This document shows, one piece after another, positions 1-11,476 of a DNA stretch of 64,000 nt. A program made the translations under genes and the position numbers. The DNA lies in NCBI GenBank assembly GCA_025642065.1, contig JAODUP010000031.1, positions 507,501-571,500 of the forward strand. The letters are read 5' to 3'. This DNA is from Paralvinella palmiformis (taxonomy: Eukaryota > Annelida > Polychaeta > Terebellida > Alvinellidae). The notes under the pieces are model-generated. The model saw only the letters and a list, made by a program, of their open reading frames with translations. It ran no database searches and was not told the DNA's origin. The stretch's first letter is position 1; every line of letters starts with the position of its first letter.

Positions 1-1590
1 ATTAATCTGATAAAAACTTTTTTTAATATCAGACGCGATTCACAGATAGCTAACTTTTGCACCAACCGCCCATATTATCACAGAGAGTGCTAGGAAAGAA
101 ACGTATGCCAAATTTTCATGAAGAGAAAAGAAATTTATATAAGCTAATCTTAACCTGAAAGTAATGGGGCACAAGAGTATACCACTGAAATATTGCAACT
201 TGAGGTAGCTATAAACAATAGTTTAGAGTTTATCAAAAAAAATTAATCCTATCCTGCTAACATCGTATTAGCAAGGGAATCAACAATGATTCTATATAAT
301 GATAAGAATAGTTAAATGAACAAGTCCACCTCGAGATAACCGGAATACAATGTGCAATCCTCATAAAAGTAACCCCAAATCCGACAATAATATTCATATG
401 ACATCATAAATGTAATGAAATATTTCGAATTACTTGAATATAGCCATTACGGCTTCCTCGTATTTCACATTGTACGGCGTAAGGAGAGAAGTCACGTGGT
501 CTGACGTCAACGTCCTTAAGGCTCACGTAGCCGTCTCCAGGTCACAGATTTCACTAGTTCCAACCGAAGGCTCGGATACTTAACCCCCCCCCCCCCCGTG
601 CTCAAACAACTAACTACTGCAATCTGATACAGTCAGCGGTTTAATTACATCAAACTTACAGCTCGATAACCATTTCGTACTACAAGAGTACAAAACAATT
701 ATCATAGAGAAGTTCACTCTATAATCTTCATTGGCCATTTCAGTAACATAACAGGTTGTTTGGACCAACTTCACTCTATTGTATTCTTTGTCCATTTCAG
801 TAACATATGAGGTTGTTTGGATCAAGTATTCTGCAATTTTCGTAAATAAATTTTTATTCCGAATTAAGGTTCACTGACGCTTGCTTACATCGCTATAACC
901 GGATCATACAAACAACTTGTGACGTCTGACTTCCGAATCATCCGGTCTGTGTCCGGCCTCAAGATGGCGACGCCCACAGACGCACAAGTTTTAGTCGAGT
1001 TACCAGTACATGAATTTTGTTTAAATAAGGTTGATAATGTTTATATTTTCACATAATTTATCATTTATGTGAACATATTTGTATTAGTCCTGCAAATTTG
1101 AAACACGAGTGGACCATTCTTTTAATATTATCCATATCCTGTCGCATCAACAGTAGCCAATCTGCTAATTAAATTCCAAGTCCTGTGATGGTATAAAACG
1201 TCAATAAAAACTGACAACATTGAATCATATAATTGACTTTGATCAATTCCTTGACATATGGGTGTTCTACAAGAAAGGAAAAGACTGTGTTAATCATTCT
1301 GCCGACCTCTACAGCGATGTCCCAAAACTTTCCCGAAAGAGACACTTGGACTCGTCGACACTTCCCTCCTTCACATGCCGAATATTGATATATTACTCGT
1401 CTTACAACACTCCACTGGACCCAGAACTTGTTGGATAAGCAGTCATAGCATTCCTTCTTTAATAATTAAACCTTGTTCGCTTCAGTGTTCCGTGCAGACT
1501 ATTTGTCAGTGTACTTGTACTTTCATACGTGTCAGTGCACGCGAGAGGAATTCCATATGCCACGAGGTTTGTCCATAATTTTAAACATCG
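1..1590. other. AT-rich non-coding stretch, no gene recognised
   Basis: No exon-like open frame with plausible splice sites was found on either strand. The stretch holds a C-run near 587-597 and a two-copy imperfect direct repeat of about 54 bp at roughly 710-825. The repeat gives a short repetitive minus-strand frame that I regard as spurious. If the receptor gene at 2839-5373 extends upstream, this is probably one of its introns. Confidence 0.5.
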
Positions 1591-1639
1591 TTTTCATCAT
1601 ACCTTTGATTAAACCTCAATGTTGAGCAGTTTCATGGGA

Positions 1640-1736
1640 TTTGCGTTGTGGGTACCTTCTAGTTGAAACTAACTCCTGGGCTAAACAAAAGTGTCACTCA
1701 CTCACTCACTCACTCACTCACTCACTCACTCACTCA
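1640..1736 (+). repeat. SINE family C fragment with (ACTC)n tail
   Basis: The sequence 'gctaaacaaaagtgtcactcac' type junction leads into a pure (ACTC)n run at 1693-1736. The same 3' end occurs in the better preserved copy at 38346-38516, so this is the tail of a short interspersed element with a tetranucleotide tail. Only the 3' part is recognisable here. Confidence 0.55.
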
Positions 1737-1842
1737 CGTACTTTAACAGTGTTGTATTTCTTCTCCATTTCGACAAGTGGAATGAACTAAGTAGGTATCA
1801 GGACATCGATTAGCAATTTACTGTCATCGGAAGTAATGGATT

Positions 1843-2360
1843 GTTCTGAGATAGTCCTTTACATCACAAACATATCATTGGCAGTTTGGCCTCATGTGTA
1901 GAGTTTGGAACTATTTTTCTTTGGTTATGGTCATCCTGTGCGGGAGATTGGAGGTTCGAATCCCGGACGTGGCATTATAGTATTCAACCAGGCAACTGGC
2001 AATGTTTTCTCAACCGAATGTGTGCCATATATTATAAATTAAAAATTTATTTAGAATTAGAACCCGTGGAGAAGCAGTGAATTACCGACCATATCCGTCT
2101 CCCTCATTTGAGGTTGCTAGCCATTTCCGCCATTATTATACTGTCCTGAGATATTCCTTTATATCACAAACATATCACTGCCTTGAGATATTCCTTTATA
2201 TCACAAACATATCACTGTCCTCAGATATTCCTTTATATCACAAATATCTCACTGTCCTCAGATATTCTTTTATATCACAACTTATCACTGTCCTGATATA
2301 TTATTTTATATCACAAACATATCACTGTGGTGAGATATTCTTTTATCCTACAAACATACA
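1843..2360. repeat. 37-bp minisatellite interrupted by a SINE
   Basis: Units of the form 'gagatattcctttatatcac' followed by 'aaacatatcactgtcct' repeat about six times from 2141 to 2360. One diverged unit lies at 1843-1880. The 1881-2139 interval between them is a SINE, so the array was present first and the SINE landed in it. The 125-aa frame across the array is a by-product of the repeat. Confidence 0.75.
1881..2139 (+). repeat. SINE family B, copy 1 (tRNA-derived)
   Basis: There is a tRNA-like head with a B-box ('ggttcgaatcccgg'), followed by a shared body with 'caaccaggcaactggcaatg' and 'cgtctccctcatttgaggtt'. The same body occurs inverted at 18660-18921 and 55110-55398, which establishes a dispersed family of about 260 bp. 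Confidence 0.7.
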
Positions 2361-2838
2361 GGATATACTGAAGCGATTTATGAGGCATCCAGTAAACATT
2401 GATTTACGGGATACTGCGTTTTGTTTTGTTCATAAATATAACAAACAGGAATAAAGCATGAAAATACTCATCATACCAGGATAATCCTGTTTCTACCCGT
2501 GCATTAGCCGTCCATTCAGAAGGATTTACTCACGGCCTGATGTTGATTGTGTGCCCGGTCTGGATCAAGTTAATTTTTGGTGTACATTTCAGTGCGTATT
2601 TCACGTTTGTAATTGCCAAATCATAATAATAGGCAAATTAATTTTGTAAATGGGTTATGAAATACAAAGATATACGACATATCCGTGTTTGGTTTCATAA
2701 ATCCCAATAACATTGTGTTTAATTAACAAGCTGAAGCGTGGTGACTCTACGCCCCTGTCCAAGGTATAAGTATCGTGTTATCAAATGATGGACATATTGT
2801 CTTCTCCGCGGTATATCCTTCTCGTCTTGATATTTCAG

Positions 2839-3056
2839 AATTTCGGCCATTTTTAAAGTGAAGTCGGCCAAGAAGCTCAACCTATCAGATCGTGTATTAT
2901 CACAGAGGATGATTCCAATATTAGGTGTCTCTATGACATATCTGTCGGCCTGGAGTGCTGTGGGCCGGGGTTCGAGTGTCTGGAGAAGTACGGGATCATC
3001 GAACCTCAAGTTCAAGGACTGCTCCACGAATTGGTGGTCATACGGCGCTATAATCG
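2839..3056 (+). CDS. Receptor exon: ICL2, TM4 and second extracellular loop
   Basis: The acceptor is 'gatatttcag' at 2838 and the donor is 'gtaaac' at 3057. The exon carries one leading base, 72 codons and one trailing base. It holds the basic ICL2, a helix 'MIPILGVSMTYLSAWSAVG', and the ECL2 cysteine and WW pair. The long minus-strand frame here is the shadow of this exon. Confidence 0.82.
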
Positions 3057-3397
3057 GTAAACGCACACGCGAGGGCGCACGCACAACACACACACCTTCT
3101 TTGGTATAAAACAAACCCCCAAATCTTGCGTCCAATGTTTTTTAAACAAAAAACAACAACGTTCCAGTTATAATGACACTTAGGATAATGGTAGACACCT
3201 CTTTTTGCGCTAAATTAAATTTCCACATTATTACTAAGTGCTCCATCTTGTCATGTAATATAATACACCATCTGAACAATAATATTTTAATGGCTTCTCA
3301 TACTTGTCGGCTGTTTGTCTACTACGGAAGCCCCGCATGCGACATTAATCTAAAAATGTTCAATTATCCATGTCGTATTAACAAATTTACGACATCA

Positions 3398-3454
<57 letters not shown>

Positions 3455-4638
3455 AAATGGAACATTAAGCACAATTAATTAAAAAGTCGCTTGTAAAACT
3501 GTGTAACAATGTAATATACTGTATTGATCCCAAAAAGGGTGAGCTAAAACATAAAAATAAATAAATATATGTAATGTGTACCAATCTATAATAGATCACG
3601 TGATACATGATATGTTTAGCCAAATAAACACTACAAGCACCTTAGTAAAAAGTACATTTATGTATCTGGAAGTTGGCGCGTGTGTTTATAAACATACACA
3701 TGTCGGAACACGCGTAAATCTTTAAATATTTTTCGATAAGCTAACGCTATAAAGGAATTTTGGAAATATGATTTAACCGTATACAGATAAAGCGTTGTCC
3801 TGATTCTATGAGACATATATTGATTCTATAAGACATAAATGTCCACAGTGTGGGACCACAATTAATTATGCATTCAGAAGCAAAGAACATTACCCATCGT
3901 TGTATAGGCGGATCCTAACAATGGGGAGTTATTGATTGACTTAACTGAAAATGTTCCAGTAAATTATCAATAACTCACTCGACCACACATCATACTTTTA
4001 GGAATAGTTTCTATAGTATGTACCACCAGGACACCATGTAAAACTGGTGCCAGACCCATACTGTTTTTTTTATAATACAACTATCATTGATCCCCCCCCC
4101 CTCCACACAGTTAAAGGGCGCCTCCGTGGTCTAGCGGTAGCGTGTTGAACCACAGATCCCTACCACCCGGGTTCGAATCTCGGCGTGGGCATATTTGAAG
4201 GTTGTTTCATCTTTGACTTCGCTTCATTACATTTGGAGGTCGCTCGGCCCATTTAGCCTACCATGTGCACAAAAGTGGCCGTAAAACATCAATCATCATC
4301 CACACAGTTAAAAGGTGGTCCCGTTTGCATTATAACTTGTAAAGACTAATTACCTTAACAACTATCTCGTGTAGTAATTCAGATTATAATGCGTAAAGAA
4401 CACTAAGAGTCAGGAATGCGTCGCCGTTTACTTGGTCAGTAATTGTATTTTAGGAGAGGCATCGTTCTTGTTATGGGGCGCCTACTTGTGTTTTGTTGTC
4501 AGAAAGGCTCCATCGCTGTTCAACGAAAGTAAATATATCACGTGGACAATATACAACAACATCATCTTAGGAAGTTTTATTGTTGTAGCCAGGTGAGAGA
4601 AGCTGAACTGAGATTATTGTGGTAATAGTAACGATTAT

Positions 4639-4703
<65 letters not shown>

Positions 4704-4726
4704 TATGTGTTTTTTCCTCTATCCAT

Positions 4727-4808
<82 letters not shown>

Positions 4809-5373
4809 ATGCTGAGTATTTTTAATATATTTTACTCTTAGTATAGTCTTTTCTTCCCCTTCCAGGGAGTTTATTGCCCTTGAAAAAGGCCCAGATATCA
4901 TCTATATATTCGACTTCGTGTATCTTCAGGTCTCTGTAACTAGCCTTATTTGTCTTATCTTCCTCCCAAAGGTAAGTTCTTGTGACTAATCGTATTAGAT
5001 CGACATTTATGGACGTCAGTAAACTTGGAAACACCGGAATTCACCGACAAACACCGAAAAACCCCGAAACAGTCCAATATACGACCGGCCCGCGTACTGG
5101 GCGTTACCTCTATTCCACATTTTCCATTATCTTCCTTTCCCTCAGATATGGGTTGTGTTCAGAAAAGAAGATGAAGCCGGGAGTGCAGACACGGAAACGG
5201 TGACGGGTCGGCAGCAGAAGTCGTTTAATCCTCTAGCTATAATATCTATAGATGACACGGCCGATAAGGAAGTACAAGTTGATTTGATTGAGGTTGGTCA
5301 ATGCTCGAAGTCAATACAATCAAACACAAGGGCCATTATATTGTCATTTTCTTCGATTGACTTCAATGTGTGA
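2839..5373 (+). CDS. Class C G-protein coupled receptor, 3' part (four exons)
   Basis: Exons 2839-3056, 4454-4592, 4866-4971 and 5146-5373 join in one frame: phases 1, 2 and 0 match at every junction and all sites are GT-AG. The product runs from intracellular loop 2 ('ISAIFKVKSAKKL') through TM4, an extracellular loop with a cysteine before paired tryptophans ('LKFKDCSTNWW'), TM5, the class C-type 'RKAPSLFNESKYI' loop, TM6, and TM7 ending 'LICLIFLPK'. A cytoplasmic tail starting 'IWVVFRKEDE' follows. This layout is characteristic of GABA-B/GPR158-type family C receptors; the 'KAPS.F.E..YI' loop leans towards the GPR158/GPR179 group, but the subfamily is inference. Such receptors sit in the plasma membrane and signal through G proteins or RGS partners. 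The ectodomain and TM1-TM3 are missing and presumably lie upstream of the window. The tail may continue in further exons rather than stop at 5373. Confidence 0.85.
3399..3452. repeat. (TA)n microsatellite in receptor intron
   Basis: This is an uninterrupted TA dinucleotide run of roughly 54 bp, lying in the 3057-4453 intron. Confidence 0.95.
4116..4299 (+). repeat. SINE family A, copy 1, with 13-bp target-site duplication
   Basis: There is a tRNA-like head with A-box 'tggtctagcggtagcg' and B-box 'ggttcgaatctc', then a body ('cccatttagcctaccatgtg') and a 3' end 'aaacatcaatcatcat'. The flanks carry a perfect direct repeat 'ccacacagttaaa' at 4103-4115 and 4300-4312, which fixes both element ends. 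It lies in an intron of the receptor. Confidence 0.88.
4454..4592 (+). CDS. Receptor exon: TM5 and third intracellular loop into TM6
   Basis: The acceptor is 'attgtattttag' and the donor 'gtgaga'. The exon has 2 + 135 + 2 bases. It encodes 'EASFLLWGAYLCFVVRKAPS', then 'LFNESKYITW', and the start of TM6. Both flanking phases fit the neighbouring exons. Confidence 0.85.
4639..4806. repeat. Compound (CT)n(GT)n ... (CT)n(GT)n ... (TA)n microsatellite
   Basis: Two successive CT-to-GT tracts (about 4639-4703 and 4727-4770) and a TA tract (about 4776-4806) fill most of the 273-bp intron between two receptor exons. Confidence 0.95.
4866..4971 (+). CDS. Receptor exon: TM6 end, ECL3 and TM7
   Basis: A strong acceptor ('ttcttccccttccag') and donor ('gtaagt') bound 1 + 105 bases. 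The exon encodes 'EFIALEKGPDIIYIFDF' and a last helix closing 'SLICLIFLPK', matching the class C TM7 end. A 70-aa minus-strand frame over the same bases is its shadow. Confidence 0.85.
5146..5373 (+). CDS. Receptor exon: juxtamembrane tail to stop
   Basis: The acceptor 'cttcctttccctcag' has a long pyrimidine tract. The exon is in phase 0 after TM7. The open frame encodes a polar tail and ends at TGA 5371-5373. Weak internal donor-like GT sites exist after 'DKE' and 'DLIE', so the true exon may end earlier and splice onward. Confidence 0.7.
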   Translation: MWVVFRKEDEAGSADTETVTGRQQKSFNPLAIISIDDTADKEVQVDLIEVGQCSKSIQSNTRAIILSFSSIDFNV

Positions 5374-6870
5374 TGTTTTCAGATATGACGAAGCTTTTGG
5401 ATTGTAAAGGGTGAACCCCCCCCCCCCCATAACATGTGCCGTTGAGTACGACCGAAACCCATTCGGTTATGATTTTATAGCAGCACAAAGGACACAGACG
5501 GGAGACTTTTTAAATTACCTTTGCTAAAATGGGAAATATTAATCGGGAAGTATTCTAAATATAGTTTTTAACAGATAAAATATATGAAAAACAATTGTAT
5601 GAAAAAGTCATATTGTTTCTGATAGAAAAGTTTAATTTATATTCAATTACTCAAGTTCATGACATTCACTCACATATCCGACCAGGGGACTCTGCTGGAG
5701 TGAGCTTGGTACAACACTGCAATGCAGATCTCTAGATGGAGTCTCAATATTGCATGTGTCTGTGGGATGATTCATTCATCAACACAAATGCAATAATAAG
5801 CACAAATCCATCTTTTTATAAATGTTGTCATCCTAAAATCTACTACACGTTTATGCCTAAGTATTTATTGTTTACTCGTGTTACTATGAGGCATAATGCA
5901 GTAGATGTATATGAATAGCCCAGTTGCCAAATCCGGACAAACAATCGCTGGGGACGCTGTCCCGACTGCTGTGGGAGTCAATCTCTGACCCTTCACCTCC
6001 CAGATCTATCTAGACACCGAAACCTTTATGTAGAACAAACACACCCCTATAAGTAAACTCGGCAGTTTTATCGTGAAAGGTAAGTTAGAAAGGCATGTAA
6101 ACAAGATAAGATAATTGACTCTGACCAGCCGACATTCGCTGCGACGAGACTTGATAAATGGCATTGGCAGACATCCACGTGTGTGTGTCATCATGTATGT
6201 CATCTTTGCTGCTCAATGTTGACCAATTTCTTTTCACGTTTGGAACATTAAATTACACTGAACATCTCCTTTCGGTGATATTTTCAAATAATAAATCACT
6301 TGGATCTGTTCACAGGTGAACCCAAAAGTAGTTTCCAGGTCGTTTATTTTGAGCTATTTTTAACGCTGATGTTTAGGTCACTGACGTCACATTTCGGCAG
6401 TTCGTTCAATATGTTTCTTCATCAATGTAGTCTTCATCATTTTGGCAGACGTTTTTTTTTACGATGATGAAACAGTAATTATTTACTTCAGTATTGTTCA
6501 TTCAAACATCGTTTCTAAAAAAATGGTGTTGTAATTCACGGGAATTGCAATAAAATCACGAGGGAATAGGGAGGTGTGCCATGGATACGTTGTTGTCCAC
6601 CATAACGCCTTGGATAAACACCCGTTTAATGGTATAGCTATTATTTTATTCCAGGTTAGTTATTCATGAGGATTTTCAAATAAAGAGGAGCCCTAATTTT
6701 TCTAATTAGTTCTATATTCATCAAGTGTGTTATAAGATTGTCATACATTATGAGTGAGAAATTAAAATTAAACATATGCTGGACTCATACCAAATGGTTA
6801 TTCTGGATAAGTCTAAAAAAACGTTTGTTAGACTAATTACTCAACATCTAAAACTAAGCTACGCTACGTT
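5374..6870. other. Downstream of receptor, no gene recognised
   Basis: AT-rich sequence with a C-run at about 5407 and AATAAA-type hexamers (for example near 6549 and 6680). A short open frame at 5915-6013 is discussed as a possible extra tail exon. Nothing else is supportable. Confidence 0.4.
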
Positions 6871-6871
6871 A

Positions 6872-7040
6872 AATGTTGCTATTTCACGGCCAATTTTACC
6901 TCATATGGCGACATTCAAAGGTAATGAGGGTAAGTGAAAGTTGAAACATCCTTCAAACATAGCCCGGTCGGGGTTTGAACCTAGGTGGTATACGTCTATG
7001 ATTAGCCACGTGAACAGTTAAGCCATGGAGAAACCCCACA
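6872..7040 (-). repeat. SINE family A, diverged copy
   Basis: Read on the minus strand, it has a B-box-like 'ggtttgaac' complement region and the family A body (a 'catccttcaaacatagcccg' equivalent), ending in the 'tttcacggcc' complement of the family's conserved 3' part. It is clearly older than the copy at 7238. Confidence 0.55.
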
Positions 7041-7237
7041 CTACACCAGGATTGGGGCGATTACAGGACCAAGGTAATCGATAACGATTACTTGAGAATA
7101 CTATGATTACGACTACATTCATTCTGAATGCAATCGATTACGATTACATTGTAAAGTAATAATGATTATAAGCATGATTACAATATATGTAACGCAAACA
7201 TGTATGTGATTCTTCATCAATATTCACTCAGTTAATT

Positions 7238-7432
7238 GGGGCGCCTCCGTGGTCTAGCGGTAGCGTGTTGGACAACGGATCACTACCACCCGTGTTCGAA
7301 TCTCAGCGTGGGTATATCTGAAGGTTGTTTCGTCTTTGACTTCGCCTCATTACCTTTGGAGGTCACTCGGCCCATTTAGCCTACCTTGTGCACAAAAGAG
7401 GCCGTGAAACACCAATCATCATCAATCAATCA
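7238..7432 (+). repeat. SINE family A, copy 2, with 14-bp target-site duplication
   Basis: It starts 'ggggcgcctccgtggtctag' and ends 'aatcaatcat'. The direct repeat 'tcactcagttaatt' at 7224-7237 and 7433-7446 brackets it exactly. It is closely similar to the copy at 4116. Confidence 0.88.
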
Positions 7433-7942
7433 TCACTCAGTTAATTGTATAACATCGATATAAACATGTTAGAATGTTTACGTACGTGTTGCTTTGTAAG
7501 AACCAGACGCACTTTCTGGTATGTTCTTAAAATGAAAATGTACATCAGACTTCGATGGCATTGTATGATGTTAATTTAACATTTATGAGATTAGTATTCA
7601 CCATAGAGCAAAGGAGCAAGTAATGCAATTGCCAAGATTGCACAGGTATTTGTAGAGATAACTGAGATTAGTGCAAACAACACTACGATAAAGCGCTTTA
7701 TCTTATGCGGTATACGATTCTCAATCCAGAGAATCCAGGTTAGAAAAGTCGTTGTCATGCTTGGACTTTTATGGGGTTTTTTTTTCTAGTCGGAAACTAT
7801 AATACTCCACGGTGGGACGCGCATTTATACTAACTAATACTCGTATTAATGATAAAATAAGATAGGTGTTTTATGTCAGACTGGTTACAGCCTACTCTTA
7901 TATAATTATATGTTATAATCAGAGACCGAACAAAACAAAAAC

Positions 7943-7944
<2 letters not shown>

Positions 7945-7977
<33 letters not shown>
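7945..7977. repeat. (CA)n microsatellite
   Basis: A pure CA dinucleotide run. Confidence 0.95.
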
Positions 7978-7979
<2 letters not shown>

Positions 7980-8266
7980 CGAGTAGTTTTAAGCTAAATT
8001 AACCGACTCAAGGGAAAACGACTGATAATTAAACTCTTTCGCAGTACAAAACAATTAAAACAAATGAGGTGAGTGATTTTGCTAGTCTCTCCTGGATCAT
8101 ACAACGAAGTGGTCATCCAATAGAGAAATAAAATGTTCTAGCTGAAGCCTATGTATTATTATTATTGATGGATGAAATATCCCACTGACAAAGGGAATAA
8201 TGTAAATGTTATCCTATATTCAGTGAAGTTCCCTACCAACTGTAAATGTGTGTGTGTGTGGTTTTC

Positions 8267-8271
<5 letters not shown>

Positions 8272-8318
<47 letters not shown>
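8272..8318. repeat. (TA)n microsatellite
   Basis: A TA run of about 46 bp. The surrounding 7450-9315 interval otherwise shows no gene. Confidence 0.95.
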
Positions 8319-8319
<1 letters not shown>

Positions 8320-9315
8320 CAAACATCTTGAATTAGCCATGTTTTACGTTTGTTACAGTCGCATGATCAAGGAACTTGTAGCCCACCATCCAGTACAGTC
8401 ACCAGTCATCGTACATCAAGTCGTAACCAAGTACACCCGATACAATAGTTAACAGCCATCTACAATTAACCGCGAACTGTAAGAGGTTGGAGGATGGAAT
8501 CTGCTCAACTTGCTCATCGTCGACCTGATAAGGAGTACAATTATGCTGATGTCAACATAAATTATATGTTTTATAATTAGTGTGTGCCGTCCTGTTGATT
8601 TCCGTTTGTTCTCGTACACCAAGAAGTTATGTTTTAAGTCTGTGATTTCATATACTAAGGAGCCTTAAAAATAATATCTCCATTTTTCGAATCAATCACT
8701 TTTAAGGGCCTACTCAACACTGTCCATTTTTTATTAGCGAGTTTTCCCCGATTTCAGCCTCAAACAATATGCATAGCATCCTGGCTAATTTTTAGTTCGT
8801 GGTTTAATCGTTTATACGGCAGCAATACAGTGATAGTATGGTTTGCGTTTGTCACACAACGCCAACTTTGTTCCACAAACAAGCGCAATAACACCACCAT
8901 TATATCCTTGAAGGGGTTGATAATGGAGGAAAAACACACTATGAATAATATATATGTTGCTCGTGGCAATTTTTAAAAAGTTTGTTTTAGTGAGTTTTTT
9001 CCCAGTTCTAAACGAATAGGTTAACATTTAAGCTAGATATGGCGATCATGCTCTGCGAGCCGTCAATATCAGGATGGGGGAGCTGACGTGATTGGGCATG
9101 CACTCTAAAATTGTGTACACGTGTTATATTTTGTATTTTTTAAACATACTGTAATGTTCAAAATACAAAAGTCAAATCTCATGATGACATACTCAACATA
9201 AATTCGAAAGTATTCAGGAAACAAAACTTTATGCAGCTAGTGAAATCCGTTTACTGAACTCATCAAAATGTGTAATGGAATATAATATGGTACAGTTATG
9301 TAAAGAAATTAAATG

Positions 9316-10217
9316 CAGGACTTTTGACCACGGACGTTTCGGCCCAGGCCATTTTGAACTAGGATGTTTCGGTCAGATCCGTTTTGAAGGGAGGACATTT
9401 TAGCCATCTGAACCAAAATAATGGAAATAATAGAGAAAATATAAATTCAGCGTCGTTTTAAAATAATTTATTTCTTGGCGTGATATTTGAACAGAATGTT
9501 TAAAAACATAAACTTAATATTTAAAAAAAACTTGTACTTGAAGCTACCAACACATAATTACCTATATCACACTCCTAGGTCATGCATATTTCATTAACAT
9601 GCATAGTTTTAAATGTTAGACTGGTCACCTCTCGGGTTGTGGCTGACACTTCGAACTACGGGGAACCTAGCCAAAACGAGTTCGCTAGATGGCGCTCCTA
9701 TACAACCAGGTTGTAGTTAGCTGTATGTACTCAAGTTAGGATGTTTGTTTGCTTTTTAATTAGGGTTTCTTCCAAGTTATAATATATACAGGACCAGTAG
9801 GCAACTGATATATTCTTTCCACATTTGGTAAAATAATATAATATTTAACACGATTAGAGGAAACATTTAGCGCGAAACAGAATCCTAAACCTCAAAGTAA
9901 GATCTCGATTGGAGTATGTATTTTCTATTGTTTTCCATTCTTAAATAGGCTCCGCCAAACAAGCAACAGCCTGGGGATACTCCCCGAACTACAAGCAATT
10001 ATTAAATGTAAAAAAAAATTCTTTTATTCTGAGATATCATTATGGGATGGATTCGTCTAACAGACTGGTTAAGGTGTGTGAATGACAATTTTTGGGTTTT
10101 GCAATAGAGGAAAACAACAAAATTCAGGCCGAAACGTCCTAGTCCGAAAAAAAGGACTGGCCTAAAAGTCCTTGTATAAAACGTCATAAGTCAAAACGTC
10201 ATAGGTCGAAATGTCTG
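9316..10217. mobile_element. Non-autonomous DNA transposon with modular inverted ends
   Basis: The left end carries a series of similar blocks ('caggacttttgacc', 'ggacgtttcggcc', 'aggatgtttcggtc', 'ggacattttagcc'). The right end carries their reverse complements, including an exact 13-bp match: 'ggacgtttcggcc' at 9332-9344 against 'ggccgaaacgtcc' at 10127-10139. There is no transposase frame inside, so it is probably a MITE or internally deleted element. The superfamily is not determined and no target duplication was resolved. Confidence 0.6.
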
Positions 10218-10730
10218 TTCACCGAATAAATTAGCATAAATATCACTGTTGTAATTTTAGGCTGCAATTTGGAGCTAGGGTAGTCAGGGTTTTTCTATGT
10301 TTGTTGCAGATCAATAAAAGCAGCATAGTTCTATAAGTATGTTTTTGTTCACATTTTAAATACTATAGAGAGATCGTTTACCTCAACGAGCTAATATTCT
10401 GATGTGTACATACATAGGTGTGTATGAGTGCGATGTTGTAAGATGAACTGTCTCTTGTTTATATTTATGATAATTCAGTTTTAAAACTATTTTGTATTTA
10501 TATTTCAGTGATTATACACAATAATGTGATGTTAAAATACGCACAGTTAAACATTATTTTTATCTATCGCTAAAATAAATAATGTGTATCCCTACACAAC
10601 TAGATGTAATAGCATTAACTGCAAATACGGAGTTATAACACGAAATAAACACACACACGCGCACGTACGCACACACACCCTAAAACAATTACATACAAAT
10701 TGACACAATATCAATGACACCAACATCATC

Positions 10731-10736
10731 TTTAAT
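10731..10736 (-). terminator. Candidate poly(A) signal for the Lifeguard gene
   Basis: ATTAAA on the minus strand lies about 220 bases past the stop codon. It is a weak single-hexamer call. Confidence 0.3.
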
Positions 10737-10953
10737 CTGTACTTGCATAATAACAACAACAACATATTTATAATTATAATATATACAATGTATATATTAT
10801 ATCAACAACAACAACGCAATCCAAATATAATTATATTGATAATCTATACAATTAATGTTAAAACAACAACAACAATACAAATCTCTTTGTATATACAGTA
10901 TATACAATGTATCCTATATTCTGTAGGGTTTTTTTTCGACTCTGAGACAAATC

Positions 10954-11100
10954 TTACGTCGCTTTGAATATAAAGAAGATCATCAATAAGATATACATAA
11001 TATCAACATAAAGAGATAATGATCCACCGATATAATCTTCAGGATCCATTTCTAATTTATGTTTACCCCCGATGATCAGTTGTATGTCAAATAACAGCCA
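10954..11100 (-). CDS. Lifeguard exon 11 (last): TM6 end, TM7, stop
   Basis: Encodes '[20 protein letters not shown]' and the final helix '[15 protein letters not shown]', then stop. Acceptor 'ctatattccag'. Confidence 0.93.
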   Translation of the reverse strand, partial: WLLFDIQLIIGGKHKLEMDPEDYIGGSLSLYVDIMYILLMIFFIFKAT

Positions 11101-11289
11101 CTGGAATATAGAGTATATAATATACAGTTATTGAGATGGTCAACTGATGATGAAAATGGTGAACGTAATCATTATCATCATCATCATTATCATCATCATT
11201 TTCGTGATCGAGATAATGATGGTATTTGGGCTTGGTATCGAGATATAAATATTAGCAACACTTTAAAAGGTAAACATAACAATTATGAA

Positions 11290-11334
<45 letters not shown>

Positions 11335-11441
11335 CATTAATATTACCATGGCAAAAAGCAACGCTCCCAGGGCACTGTATACAATCATCAGGATCTGGAA
11401 TATAAATATCGTCATTACGTGGTGTGTGTGTGTGCGTGCGT

Positions 11442-11475
<34 letters not shown>

Positions 11476-11476
11476 T

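Noticed and set aside
2719..3135. 138-aa minus-strand open frame ('MDARFGGLFYTKEGVC' start)
   Set aside because: It lies opposite a class C receptor exon that has family motifs, correct splice sites and phase on the plus strand.
4116..4200. tRNA gene (A- and B-box present)
   Set aside because: No complete cloverleaf. The sequence recurs as a dispersed element with a tail and target duplications, so it is a SINE head.
4822..5034. 70-aa minus-strand frame ending 'GRGRKDYTKSKIY'
   Set aside because: Shadow of the TM6-TM7 receptor exon at 4866-4971.
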